In this document: one piece after another, positions 16,622 through 25,290 of the stretch
Position numbering within the stretch: the first letter of the stretch is position 1
How the letters are laid out: each line of letters starts with the position of its first letter
DNA from: Pirellula staleyi DSM 6068
GTDB lineage: Bacteria; Planctomycetota; Planctomycetia; Pirellulales; Pirellulaceae
Length of the DNA: 47,615 nt
Assembly (NCBI GenBank): GCA_945875845.1
Contig: CAMCMB010000055.1
Span: 1 to 47,615, forward strand
Direction of reading: 5' to 3'
The notes under the pieces: model-generated
Told to the model about the DNA's origin: nothing
Databases searched by the model: none
The model's input: the letters and a program-made list of their open reading frames with translations, nothing else
Position numbers and translations under genes: made by a program

Positions 16622-16966
16622 ATGCAAAACATCGAAGTCGACATCCATACCGTTCATCGCTGGTTAAAACAAGGAATCGATGATAGCGGACTGCCCGTCG
16701 CCTTCGTCGATTGTCGAGAACCCAGTGAAGCGGCAATCGCTAAAATAGAGGGGGCACTTTTGATGCCGATGCGGAGCTGGCCACCCGATCAGGAAACACT
16801 CGCAACTCTGGATGGCAAAACCGTGGTGGTGCACTGTCATCATGGCGGCCGATCGCTTCGCGTCGCCAATTGGTTTCGCCAAAACGGGCATCCCAACGCG
16901 ACCAGTATGGCTGGTGGCATCGATCAGTGGAGTTTAGAAATTGATCCAACTATTTCGCGGTACTGA
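16622..16966 (+). CDS. Single-domain rhodanese-like protein
   Basis: 114 residues, ATG at 16622 with AAGGA upstream. VAFVDCREPSEAAIAKIEGALLMPM is the rhodanese N-terminal signature. VVVHCHHGGRSLRVANWF is the active-site loop with the catalytic Cys followed by HHGGRS, and GGIDQW is the C-terminal motif. Such small cytosolic domains carry persulfide sulfur, in thiosulfate:cyanide transfer or in supplying sulfur to cofactor or tRNA pathways; the specific acceptor is unknown. It precedes the peptidase gene by 12 bases on the same strand. Confidence 0.88.
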   Translation: MQNIEVDIHTVHRWLKQGIDDSGLPVAFVDCREPSEAAIAKIEGALLMPMRSWPPDQETLATLDGKTVVVHCHHGGRSLRVANWFRQNGHPNATSMAGGIDQWSLEIDPTISRY

Positions 16967-16978
16967 GAGAAATATGCG

Positions 16979-18115
16979 ATGACTTGTCGAACCGCTTTTA
17001 TTGTCTGTTGTGTTTGGCTGACGAATTCAAGTCTCTCCGCTGAGGTCCTTGCAAAACCGACCGATCCGCCGGCGACCACCGGAACAACCTCAACGTACCC
17101 ATTAACGAAACCAAGTATGAACCCGCAAACACCCGACGGGAAGCTGACCCAATCGCAAAGTAAGCCGACATGGTCCATAGCCATTCATGGAGGAGCGGGC
17201 GGTGATATCGATCGTTGGACCGCAGTGCAAAAACAAAATCGCATAGAGGGTCTCAAGGCCGCTTTGCAACTCGGAAAAGATCTGTTGGAAAAATCAACGC
17301 CCGCCGTGGATGTTGTTCAAGCGGTGGTCCAGATACTGGAAGACGACCCAAATTTCAATGCGGGTCGCGGTTCTGTTTTGAATAGCGTCGGAGACGTATC
17401 TCTCGACGCAAGCATTATGGATGGGTCCGACTTGAGCTGCGGAGCAGTTGCCAATGTGATGACGGTTCGCAATCCCATTCAGCTAGCTCGGGCAGTTCGA
17501 GACAAAACGCCTCATGTCTTCTTGTGCGGCGATCCAGCAGATGTTTTTGCGAAGGAGATCGGATTGCCACAGGAGCCGCAAGCGTACTTTAAAACTCCGG
17601 AGCAAATCGAAAGTTGGAAGGCTTGGCAACAAAAACAAGCCGCACGAAGCTCGGGGACTTCCAGCAGGGATCATGACACCGGAAAGGACCGCTTGTTCTA
17701 TTTGGGTACAGTCGGCTGTGTTGTGCGCGACCAACAAGGCAATCTTGCTGCGGCCACCAGCACCGGCGGATTGCTCGGCAAACGCTATGGACGGGTAGGC
17801 GATTCTCCCGTGATCGGTGCGGGCACCTATGCAAAAAACGCAACGTGTGCCATCAGTTGCACCGGAGTCGGTGAGCTTTTCATTCGGAACCACATCGCCT
17901 CTGCCGTCTCCTCTCGGATGGAATATCGCAACGAGTCGCTAGAGAAGGCCACCGGTTTTGAAATTCACAAAACACTTCCGGAGGATTCCGGCGGGCTCAT
18001 CGCCGTGGATCGGGATGGAAATATTGAATTGCAATTCAACACCCCCATGATGGCACGTGGCCAAGCAAAAAGCGACGGAACATTCCAAGTGGGTTTGAAG
18101 GAGTGGGCCGAATAA
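16979..18115 (+). CDS. iaaA: Isoaspartyl peptidase / L-asparaginase (Ntn hydrolase)
   Basis: 378 residues. A signal peptide at about 1-25 suggests periplasmic location. The plant-type asparaginase fold is clear: IHGGAGGD, NAGRGSVLN, LDASIMDG, and LGTVGCVV, where Thr244 should become the N-terminal nucleophile after autocleavage, then STGG, GRVGDSPVIGAG and CTGVGE. The enzyme splits itself into two subunits and hydrolyses beta-aspartyl dipeptides and asparagine. It ends four bases from the convergent FtsX-type permease gene, with no room for a normal terminator between them. Confidence 0.88.
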   Translation: MTCRTAFIVCCVWLTNSSLSAEVLAKPTDPPATTGTTSTYPLTKPSMNPQTPDGKLTQSQSKPTWSIAIHGGAGGDIDRWTAVQKQNRIEGLKAALQLGKDLLEKSTPAVDVVQAVVQILEDDPNFNAGRGSVLNSVGDVSLDASIMDGSDLSCGAVANVMTVRNPIQLARAVRDKTPHVFLCGDPADVFAKEIGLPQEPQAYFKTPEQIESWKAWQQKQAARSSGTSSRDHDTGKDRLFYLGTVGCVVRDQQGNLAAATSTGGLLGKRYGRVGDSPVIGAGTYAKNATCAISCTGVGELFIRNHIASAVSSRMEYRNESLEKATGFEIHKTLPEDSGGLIAVDRDGNIELQFNTPMMARGQAKSDGTFQVGLKEWAE

Positions 18116-18119
18116 GCCA

Positions 18120-19445
18120 TTACTCGTGCCTGAGCGCTTCGATCGGGCTCATCTTGGCTGCCCGAATCGCGGGGTAGATACCGAATATCAGTCCAACAAT
18201 GATGGAGACTGCAAATGCACCGACAATGCTCTCCGGTACAATACTTGGCTGCAAGGTCTGAACGACTTGAGGCAGTTCGCTCATTTGCTCCGTCCAAAAG
18301 GTATTTGCAATGTACCGGGCCAAGTTAACCGTCGGGCCGCACAATAGCCCAAACAAAATCCCGGTGATACCGCCAGCCAAGCTCAGCACGCTCGTCTCAG
18401 CCAGGAACTGGGTAATGATGTGAAAACGTTTGGCACCTAATGCTCGGCGTATACCGATCTCGCGAGTTCGTTCGGTTACCGTTGCAAGCATAATGTTCAT
18501 AATGCCGATGCCACCGACTAGTAACGAGATCGATGCAATCATGACGGTAAAAATCCAAAACATCCACTGGGTCGTTCGCACTTGCTCAAGTAATTCCAAG
18601 GGCACGACAACCGCAATGTCCTCCATGCGATCATGCGACTTCAGGGCAGCTTTGACCAGCTCAGCAGTCTGCTTTACGTTGGCAACGTCAAATACCCGCA
18701 ATGTAATCTGATTGAGCTCGATCACTTCGCCTTCGCGCGAAGCGGGCCGAATGCTCATGACCGTGTCGCCGATACGGTTTTGAAGCGTCTTGATCGGAAT
18801 GTAAACGTCGTAGGAGAAATCCTGTGCGGCCATCGAGCCACCAATAGCGGCAGACGATCCCTTGGGTTTGAGAACGCCGACTACCAAGTAGTAATTTTTG
18901 TTTTCAGGCAGGTAAATGCGTTGACCGAGCGGATCTTCGTAGGGAAAGAGCTTTTCAGCCACCTTGGCAGCGAGCACACAGTGCGTGTCCAAGGCAGAGT
19001 TTTCCGTATCGGTGATGAAATGCCCGGCAGCAAGCTCTAAGTGAGTTACTTCGGCATACTCCGGTGTGCAGCCTACCAATCGACCATCTAATTTTCGATC
19101 CTTGAATTGAAACTGCCGGCGCATCTCGCGGATTGGCAGTGCGCTCTTGATCGTCGGAACGGTTGCTACGAGCATGTCGAATTCGTCTCGCATGAGACCA
19201 TACGGCGTAAGCCCCGTGGAAGACATTTTCTCACTGGGCGGTTTCACCGTTCGAATCATGATCGTGTCGGCCCCCAAGCTTTCGACTTGGCGGACTGCTT
19301 CATCCCCGATCCCCTTGCTGATCGCGAGCAACCAAATAACGCTCGCAACACCGATGAATATCCCGAGAACGGTCAGCAGCGAACGCAATGGGTGAAGCCA
19401 GAGGCTTTTGATACTCAGTTGAATGGTTCCGATGAGTAGGTTCAT
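18120..19445 (-). CDS. MacB/FtsX-type ABC transporter permease
   Basis: 441 residues. It has an N-terminal membrane segment (LRSLLTVLGIFIGVASVIWLLAI), a large periplasmic MacB-like domain (about 50-280), and three C-terminal membrane segments with the FtsX signature GIGIMNIMLATVTERTREIGIRRALGAKR. In MacAB-like systems this subunit couples cytoplasmic ATP hydrolysis to movement of a periplasmic domain that pushes substrates such as peptides, antibiotics or lipoproteins outward. It is the third gene of the operon and overlaps the ATPase gene by four bases. Confidence 0.9.
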   Translation of the reverse strand: MNLLIGTIQLSIKSLWLHPLRSLLTVLGIFIGVASVIWLLAISKGIGDEAVRQVESLGADTIMIRTVKPPSEKMSSTGLTPYGLMRDEFDMLVATVPTIKSALPIREMRRQFQFKDRKLDGRLVGCTPEYAEVTHLELAAGHFITDTENSALDTHCVLAAKVAEKLFPYEDPLGQRIYLPENKNYYLVVGVLKPKGSSAAIGGSMAAQDFSYDVYIPIKTLQNRIGDTVMSIRPASREGEVIELNQITLRVFDVANVKQTAELVKAALKSHDRMEDIAVVVPLELLEQVRTTQWMFWIFTVMIASISLLVGGIGIMNIMLATVTERTREIGIRRALGAKRFHIITQFLAETSVLSLAGGITGILFGLLCGPTVNLARYIANTFWTEQMSELPQVVQTLQPSIVPESIVGAFAVSIIVGLIFGIYPAIRAAKMSPIEALRHE

Positions 19446-20212
19446 GCTTCCACCGGCATATTATCTATTGCATACTGCGCAGCAGCGTCCCGAACTTCTT
19501 GCGTATTGGTTTTATCCCATTGGAGCCGACCATCCTTGAGTCGCACCACACGTTTTGCTCTTTTGGACACTTCATCTTCGTGCGTAACTAGAATGATTGT
19601 TTTTCCCTCGACATTGAGACGTTCGAACAACTGAAGGATTTCCTCGGACGTTCGAGAATCGAGGTTTCCGGTCGGTTCGTCCGCCAAGATAAAGTAGGGG
19701 TTGTTGACGAGCGAGCGAGCGATCGCAACGCGTTGCTGTTGACCACCGCTCAACTGGGTCGGTCGGTGATCCAAACGTTCGCCAAGTCCTACCATTTTGG
19801 CGAGTTCATACGTTCGCTTGTTTTGTTCACGCGTCAACGAACGTCCCTGATAGAACAACGGAACTTGAATGTTCTCGACGACCGTCAACTGTTGGATCAG
19901 GTTATAGGATTGAAAAACGAATCCAATGCGTTGCGAGCGAATCGTTGCCAATTGATTGTCGTTCATGGTTGCGACGTCATCGCCACCGAGCCAAAGACTT
20001 CCGGAAGTAGGCTGATCTAGGCAGCCGAGCATGTTCAGCAGGGTACTCTTTCCGGAACCTGAGGGACCCATGATCGCAACGTAATCCCCCTCGGGCACGT
20101 CGAAAGAAACCCCACGAAGCGCTCGCACGGTTTCACTTTTTAGAACATACTCCTTCTTGAGATCGACGACACGACAGGCAAAGTTGCGCGCGTCCTGTTT
20201 TATATCAAGCAT
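19442..20212 (-). CDS. MacB/LolD-type ABC transporter ATPase
   Basis: 256 residues. Walker A GPSGSGKST, Q-loop FVFQSYNLI, signature LSGGQQQRVAIARSL, Walker B ILADEPTGNLDS and the H-loop LVTHE are all intact. It powers the FtsX-type permease encoded next. Its start shares one base with the stop of the adaptor gene (TAATG) and its stop overlaps the permease start, so the three genes form a tight operon. Confidence 0.93.
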   Translation of the reverse strand: MLDIKQDARNFACRVVDLKKEYVLKSETVRALRGVSFDVPEGDYVAIMGPSGSGKSTLLNMLGCLDQPTSGSLWLGGDDVATMNDNQLATIRSQRIGFVFQSYNLIQQLTVVENIQVPLFYQGRSLTREQNKRTYELAKMVGLGERLDHRPTQLSGGQQQRVAIARSLVNNPYFILADEPTGNLDSRTSEEILQLFERLNVEGKTIILVTHEDEVSKRAKRVVRLKDGRLQWDKTNTQEVRDAAAQYAIDNMPVEA

Positions 20213-22017
20213 TAGTTCGACGGAGCTCCTCGAGCCGAGCCGCCACCGCCCCCACCGCCGCCACCGGCTGACATGCGTTTTCGCATTACGGCAGTTAATT
20301 CCGCTCGGTCGATTGACCCATCCTTGTTCGTATCATACTCGCTAAAGGCGCCTGCCATTCGCTCATTCGAGGCGACTTCCTCTTTGGTGAGTTTGCCGTC
20401 CGTGTTGGTATCCAGACTTGCAAAAATGCTACCGGCGATTGCGTCTGGGTTTGGCGGGCCTCCGCCAGAGTCGGGTCGCCCTGAAGGTCCAGGTTTGCCG
20501 CCACCTTGTTTTGCTTCCGCCGTTTTCGCCCCGGCCGGTGCCTCAGCAGCTATCTTTGCAAGTGTTTCGCGGTCGTCGACTTCGGGAATGTCAGGAATTT
20601 CCATTTTGGAAATATGGCTGCGCGGGTCCAGGGCGACCAAGTCTTTCTCTTTCACTCCACTTTGGACCGTTACAAACTTTTCGTTTGTACCGCCCAGCTT
20701 GATCTCGCTGGTCTTCCAACCATCTCCGTCCTTGATCAGAACAAAATGATGGTTCTTGGATTCATAGACGGCGTGTACTGGCACCTGGAGAGCATTCGGA
20801 ATTTGCTCCACAAAAATGCGGGCTGCCGCTGTCATTCCCGTACGAATCGATGGAGGCGGATCCATGATCTGCACAAACACCGCATACTCTTTTGCACTCG
20901 TGCCCATCCAGCTTCCTGGCTCAGCGTACTTGTTTACTTTGGTCACGCGACCAAGTAACTCGTTCGCGGCTCCTCCAATTGCATCCACATTGATTTTAAC
21001 GGGCAGTCCCTCACGAATTAGAGTGATGCGAGATTCGTTGACCTTGGCTTTCACTTGCATTTTGCTCGGATCTGGGAGCAAGAATATGGTCTGTTGTTCC
21101 CGCACCAACGCGCCTGCCTCAACGACAAAGTCTCCACCGCCGCGTCCGCTAAACTTATTTGCATAGACAACTTGTCCGTCCGCCGGTGCTAAAATCGCGC
21201 AAGCGATAATTTGGTTCCGAATCTCCTCTAGCTTTTCCTTTTCTTCACTCAGTGTGTTCTTGTCCGAGGCAAGTTTTGCAGCGGCTGTTTCGATGTCGCT
21301 ATTCAATTGGACAAGCATCTTTTCCTTGGTCAGCCTATCAAGGACCTTCATGCGTTGTTCCGCAGAATCTAATTTGCGTTGGGCGTCCTGGACTGCAAAC
21401 TGTTCGGCCTCGATCTGCAGGGCTTTGAGCGTTCCCTTGGCTGCAAGGCGTTCTGCGCTCTGCAAGGACAATTCGGCTCTGCGAAGCCCCTGTTGGGCCA
21501 CGGCGATTTCGCTCAGAATGGCATTGCGTTCCGTCTGATAAGTACCCTCGAGATACTCCTGCTTGGCGATGGCGGCTTTGCTAACCAAGGCCTCGCTGCT
21601 GATGACAGTCGATTCCGCAGAGCTAACGATAATCCTCTGATTCTTGGCATCTTGATCGAGAGCGGACGAGTCCAATTGACAGAGCTTGTCTCCCTTCTGG
21701 ACCAATGTACCCTCAAGAACCACATTCAAGATCGGAGTGCCACTCGTGCCCCGACCTTTGACTTCGCATTTGACTTCGTTGTTCTTGCTGCTCTCGATTT
21801 CGCCTTGCTCAAGAACGATATGGTCGAACGGTCCGCTCACCACTTCGTGAAGCATCGGCTCACTCTCCACGCCCGCGTAGAGTCCCGTCGTTTGAGACTG
21901 CCACCACGCATATCCAGCCGACCCACAAACGGCAGTTCCAAGCGCCAAAAAGGCAATAACTTTAGCGCCGCCCATGCGGGAGCGGATCGGTTGGTTGCTT
22001 CGATTTAACATGTTCAT
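20212..22017 (-). CDS. MacA/HlyD-type periplasmic adaptor with C-terminal EF-hands
   Basis: 601 residues. It has an N-terminal membrane anchor (about 16-36), a barrel/lipoyl part, a long coiled-coil hairpin (about 130-270, rich in Ala, Glu, Lys, Gln), then the second lipoyl and beta-barrel parts (CAILAPADGQVVYANKF). The adaptor links the MacB-like pump to an outer-membrane channel; no TolC-like gene is seen in the window. After about residue 480 the protein departs from the family: a Pro/Gly linker, two EF-hand loops (DTNTDGKLTKEE and DTNKDGSIDRAE) and a poly-Gly tail. This suggests calcium binding in the periplasm. Confidence 0.88.
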   Translation of the reverse strand: MNMLNRSNQPIRSRMGGAKVIAFLALGTAVCGSAGYAWWQSQTTGLYAGVESEPMLHEVVSGPFDHIVLEQGEIESSKNNEVKCEVKGRGTSGTPILNVVLEGTLVQKGDKLCQLDSSALDQDAKNQRIIVSSAESTVISSEALVSKAAIAKQEYLEGTYQTERNAILSEIAVAQQGLRRAELSLQSAERLAAKGTLKALQIEAEQFAVQDAQRKLDSAEQRMKVLDRLTKEKMLVQLNSDIETAAAKLASDKNTLSEEKEKLEEIRNQIIACAILAPADGQVVYANKFSGRGGGDFVVEAGALVREQQTIFLLPDPSKMQVKAKVNESRITLIREGLPVKINVDAIGGAANELLGRVTKVNKYAEPGSWMGTSAKEYAVFVQIMDPPPSIRTGMTAAARIFVEQIPNALQVPVHAVYESKNHHFVLIKDGDGWKTSEIKLGGTNEKFVTVQSGVKEKDLVALDPRSHISKMEIPDIPEVDDRETLAKIAAEAPAGAKTAEAKQGGGKPGPSGRPDSGGGPPNPDAIAGSIFASLDTNTDGKLTKEEVASNERMAGAFSEYDTNKDGSIDRAELTAVMRKRMSAGGGGGGGGGSARGAPSN

Positions 22018-22316
22018 AAGTGAGGATATTAGGAGGTGGGGGATAATTTTGCAAAGGATGCATTGGGTGGGTGCGGTCTGGTATTATCGATGAAGGTCAA
22101 ACTTTTCGCTACAGCGATCCGAATCTTTGTTTGAAATCCATGGCGTCAGCCTCGCCCCGCTTCCCCTCTGAAAACCCTCAATATACCCATTTGTTTCGTT
22201 CCGAAACGATTCTTTATTAGAATTTCTGATTGCGGTAGGGACGAATGAGCGATATCGAACGGCTTCCTAGCCTGAAGGTAACGATCCCTTGGGATAAACC
22301 CTGGGGCATTCGAATT
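22018..22316. other. Intergenic region between adaptor and sulfatase genes
   Basis: No supported gene is seen. It should carry the promoter of the minus-strand export operon near 22018-22100, though no clear consensus boxes stand out. Confidence 0.35.
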
Positions 22317-22416
22317 TGGTTCGAACCATTGTTTTCGTAAGAGGAGCGGCGCGAGCCGCCCGGTGAATTCCAGGTCATTTTCCAATCCTCACCGGACAGC
22401 TTGCGCTGTTCCGCTG
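22317..22416. repeat. Family C palindromic repeat, copy 1
   Basis: GGTTCGAACC, then ATTGTTTTCGTAAG, then GAGCGGCGCGAGCCGCCCGGTGA; after about 25 bases comes the opposite arm TCACCGGACAGCTTGCGCTG followed by TTCCGCTGC. The arms are imperfect complements. It lies just downstream of the sulfatase stop codon and could act as a transcript end for that gene. Confidence 0.8.
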
Positions 22417-22436
22417 CAAACAGCTTTTTTAATTGT

Positions 22437-23939
22437 TTACGGTTTAACGATCGGCTTCGCTCGTTGCCAGCCGGCTCGCCATTGAGTCGTCAGTTCATCC
22501 ACCAACGGTTTTTTATCGGGTTGTAGTGCTAGATTTTGGTTTTCCTGCGGGTCGGATTGATGATCGTACAATTCGACCGAATCGACCTGGGTCGAATCGT
22601 TTCGGTCTACCCAAGCGGTAAATCGATAGCGATCGGTACGCATCGAATATCCCATTATCTGTTTGCCACCCTTGGACCTGGGGTACTGACTGAACGCAGC
22701 TTTCTTCCAAGATTGATTCGGTTGTTCGAGGAGCGGCTTGAAGCTTGTGCCTTCCAAGTGGGTTGGCAGCGGCAAGCCTGCGAGCTCTGCGAGCGTTGGA
22801 TAGATATCAACAAATTCGACAATGCCATCGGTGCGGGCTCCCGCGTTCTTCATGCCTGGAACGGAGAGCAGCAATGGGACGTTGGTGTCATTCTCGCAGT
22901 TGCTGTGTTTGCACCACGCATCATGCTCGCCGAGCTTCCAGCCATGGTCCCCCCAAAGAATGACGATCGTATTTTTCGCAAGACCGGATCTCTCGAGCTC
23001 ATCGAGAACTTTGCCTACCTGGGCATCCATGTAGCTGATGGCGGCATAGTACCCATGCTTCAGTTGCCTCGCTAAATCATCCGGAATCGATCCATCAGGG
23101 ATTCCATGATAGCTGCGCAATTCACCTCCAGGTTGTATGGCGTAGTCGGCAGCGTCGTGCGGTCGAAACTTGTTGGTTGCAAGTTGGATCTTGGATGGAT
23201 CGTAGAGGTCATAGTATTTCTTGGGAGCCACAAACGGCAAATGAGGCTTTGCAAAGCCAACCGCCAGGAAGAATGGACCGGGCTTTTTGCTAATCTCCTT
23301 CAAGGTTGCCACAGCTAACTCAGCCACCTTCCCGTCTTGAAACGTATTATCGGGTACGTCGGCTCCTTCAAACGCGGGTCCTCTTGAGTTCTTAGGAGTC
23401 GGTTTTTTTTTCGGTTTGCCATCTTTGTTGTTGTTCGCGGCCTTCGGTTCAGTTGAAATCGCAGACTTGTTGAGGGCTAGGTTTTCTGGCAGTCCATAGC
23501 CTTGAGCTTTGGGGGATTGCCATGGGACGGACCAAGTTGGAGGGTCATTGAAATTGCCGTGATAGATTTTACCCATACCTTGAACGAAGTAACCGTTGTT
23601 CTTGAAATGCTGACCAAGCGTCACCACATCCGGGAGGGCTGTTCGAAAATGCGTGTCCAGATCCCAGACTTTGGTGGTGTCCGGACGTGTGCCTGTCATC
23701 AGGCTTGATCGCGTCGGCGAACAAACTGCTTGCTGACAATACGCTCGATTGAACGTGATGCCTGCTTTCGCAATACGATCCAAATTGGGACTCTTGATGT
23801 AATCCGCACCATAAGCGCCGAACTCAGGTCGCAAGTCGTCGACAGCCAAAAAAAGAATATTGGGCTGGTCGGCATTCGCGCCGCGAACCATCAAAACGCA
23901 AAACAGAACCGGAAGGATTCGAAGCAAAATGGATTTCAT
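22437..23939 (-). CDS. Secreted sulfatase (iduronate-2-sulfatase-like)
   Basis: 500 residues. A signal peptide covers about residues 1-23. QPNILFLAVDDLRPEFGAYG holds the two metal-binding aspartates, and CSPTR at 73-77 is the type I sulfatase signature, in which the Cys is changed to formylglycine by a separate enzyme. GKIYHG, WGDHGWKLGEHD and the C-terminal PRSKGGKQIMGYSMRTDRYR resemble iduronate-2-sulfatase-type members. It would remove sulfate from sulfated polysaccharides outside the cytoplasm, a common planctomycete trait. Residues about 165-190 hold a Lys/Pro-rich insert. Confidence 0.9.
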   Translation of the reverse strand: MKSILLRILPVLFCVLMVRGANADQPNILFLAVDDLRPEFGAYGADYIKSPNLDRIAKAGITFNRAYCQQAVCSPTRSSLMTGTRPDTTKVWDLDTHFRTALPDVVTLGQHFKNNGYFVQGMGKIYHGNFNDPPTWSVPWQSPKAQGYGLPENLALNKSAISTEPKAANNNKDGKPKKKPTPKNSRGPAFEGADVPDNTFQDGKVAELAVATLKEISKKPGPFFLAVGFAKPHLPFVAPKKYYDLYDPSKIQLATNKFRPHDAADYAIQPGGELRSYHGIPDGSIPDDLARQLKHGYYAAISYMDAQVGKVLDELERSGLAKNTIVILWGDHGWKLGEHDAWCKHSNCENDTNVPLLLSVPGMKNAGARTDGIVEFVDIYPTLAELAGLPLPTHLEGTSFKPLLEQPNQSWKKAAFSQYPRSKGGKQIMGYSMRTDRYRFTAWVDRNDSTQVDSVELYDHQSDPQENQNLALQPDKKPLVDELTTQWRAGWQRAKPIVKP

Positions 23940-23972
23940 GGCTTGGTAATTTCCTTGACCCTGAGGGTAATG

Positions 23973-25082
23973 TTAGCTCCGGCGGTTTTGACCTTGGCAT
24001 GCGTCACGCAAGCCTTTGAGCCAGCGGTGGAGGTCGGCAGGCCACGGCATCTTGAACGACAAAAGCTCGTCGGAAATGGGATGCTTGAATTCCAGCGAAG
24101 CCGAGTGCAATGCTTGTCGCGGCGCACCGCTCTTGTCGTCCACTCGCACACCACCGATCGATCGATTGTAGATGGAATCTCCGCAAAGCATATGGCCTGC
24201 CTCCGACAAGTGAATTCGAATCTGGTGCGTTCTGCCGGTCTCAAGAGTGCACTCGATCATCGAATACTCTCCGATGGTTTCGATGGGGCGGATATGAGTG
24301 ATCGCTCTCTGAGCACTCTCGTCTTCCGGACGATCCGTGGGTTGCGTACCTCGCTTGCCATCTCCGCGGTCACGAACCAAAATGCTGTCGAATGTCTGGG
24401 CTTCAGGATGCCCGTGCACGAGCGCATGGTACTTGCGAACGACTTCATGCTTTCGAAACGATTGCCCAATCAATTTCGCAATCGACGGGGTCCTCGCAAA
24501 AATCATCAGCCCGCTCGTGTCCCGGTCCAACCGGTGAACGGCAGTGACCTCAAACTTTTTGAGCTGGATCGATCGCTGACGTTGAGCATCTTGCGAAGAC
24601 AAGCGACCTTTGGTCTTCTTGTTGACGGACTTGGAGGGATTTGCCTCTCGCTCGGCCAACTTCGATCGCGAGAAAAAGTACTTTTCCAATGCTTCCGGAA
24701 GCAGTTCCTCCAACGTTGGTTGCAACTGTTTTCTTTTCTTCGGGAGGTTGCGTTCTTCGAAATGCCGAGTCGACGTGATACCCGGCGGTTTCTCCACCAC
24801 AACCAAAAAATCGTCGGCGTAAGCGAATTTGACAGCCGTAGGCTGCACTGGTTTCGCAAGCGATTCTTGCCAAAGTTTGACGACGTCCTTCGATGTAACC
24901 TTGCGAGCTTGGTCCAGGCATAAATTGCCGTTGACTTGCACCCGCCGTTTTAGAATTGCTTCTCGGGTCTGTCCCCAACTCCAATCTGCCCGGCGCTTTT
25001 TGATGGCAGAACCGAGCGTTTGGCCATTGTCTTCGTCGGTTAAATGAAAGAGTTCAAAGGGAGCTGGAATGTCTTTGGTCAT
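23973..25082 (-). CDS. RluA-family pseudouridine synthase
   Basis: 370 residues. The start at 25082 (MTKDIPAPF) is used; the longer open frame runs through tandem-duplicated intergenic sequence. The N-terminus has an S4-like domain (REAILKRRVQVNGNLCLDQARKV). The catalytic part has VHRLDRDTSGLMIFA, where the Asp in HRLDRDT is the nucleophile, and RTHQIRIHLSEAGHMLCGD, the second RluA motif. A lysine-rich insert of about 70 residues sits between the first strand (VVVEKPPG) and the HRLD motif, longer than in RluC/RluD. The target uridine cannot be stated. It lies 33 bases upstream of the sulfatase on the same strand. Confidence 0.88.
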   Translation of the reverse strand: MTKDIPAPFELFHLTDEDNGQTLGSAIKKRRADWSWGQTREAILKRRVQVNGNLCLDQARKVTSKDVVKLWQESLAKPVQPTAVKFAYADDFLVVVEKPPGITSTRHFEERNLPKKRKQLQPTLEELLPEALEKYFFSRSKLAEREANPSKSVNKKTKGRLSSQDAQRQRSIQLKKFEVTAVHRLDRDTSGLMIFARTPSIAKLIGQSFRKHEVVRKYHALVHGHPEAQTFDSILVRDRGDGKRGTQPTDRPEDESAQRAITHIRPIETIGEYSMIECTLETGRTHQIRIHLSEAGHMLCGDSIYNRSIGGVRVDDKSGAPRQALHSASLEFKHPISDELLSFKMPWPADLHRWLKGLRDACQGQNRRS

Positions 25083-25104
25083 AAGGCGAAGGCAGTTTGA
25101 AATC

Positions 25105-25171
25105 GACCTGGTATGTGGGCGACCTAGTATGTGGGTGGCACGCTCTGAGGAACTGCACGCTCTGCGGAACA
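25105..25171. repeat. Two adjacent tandem duplications
   Basis: GACCTRGTATGTGGGY occurs twice in tandem at 25105-25136, and a 17-bp unit starting GCACGCTCTG occurs twice at 25138-25171. Both duplications sit head to tail in the leader of the RluA-type gene, which suggests a slippage-prone spot. Confidence 0.7.
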
Positions 25172-25290
25172 AAGGGCGTGTGATGCGTCGATTGTATTGG
25201 ACCTCAAAACAACGCTCATCGCTATCTCTGTGAGCGTTTTACCCGATGGTCTGGCGATTTTTTGCCTGCCTGTGGCACTACGCAATGCAG

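Noticed and set aside
23730-24923. 397-codon + strand frame
   Set aside because: It lies antisense across the sulfatase start and the RluA-type gene, both of which have clear motifs. No recognisable domain of its own.
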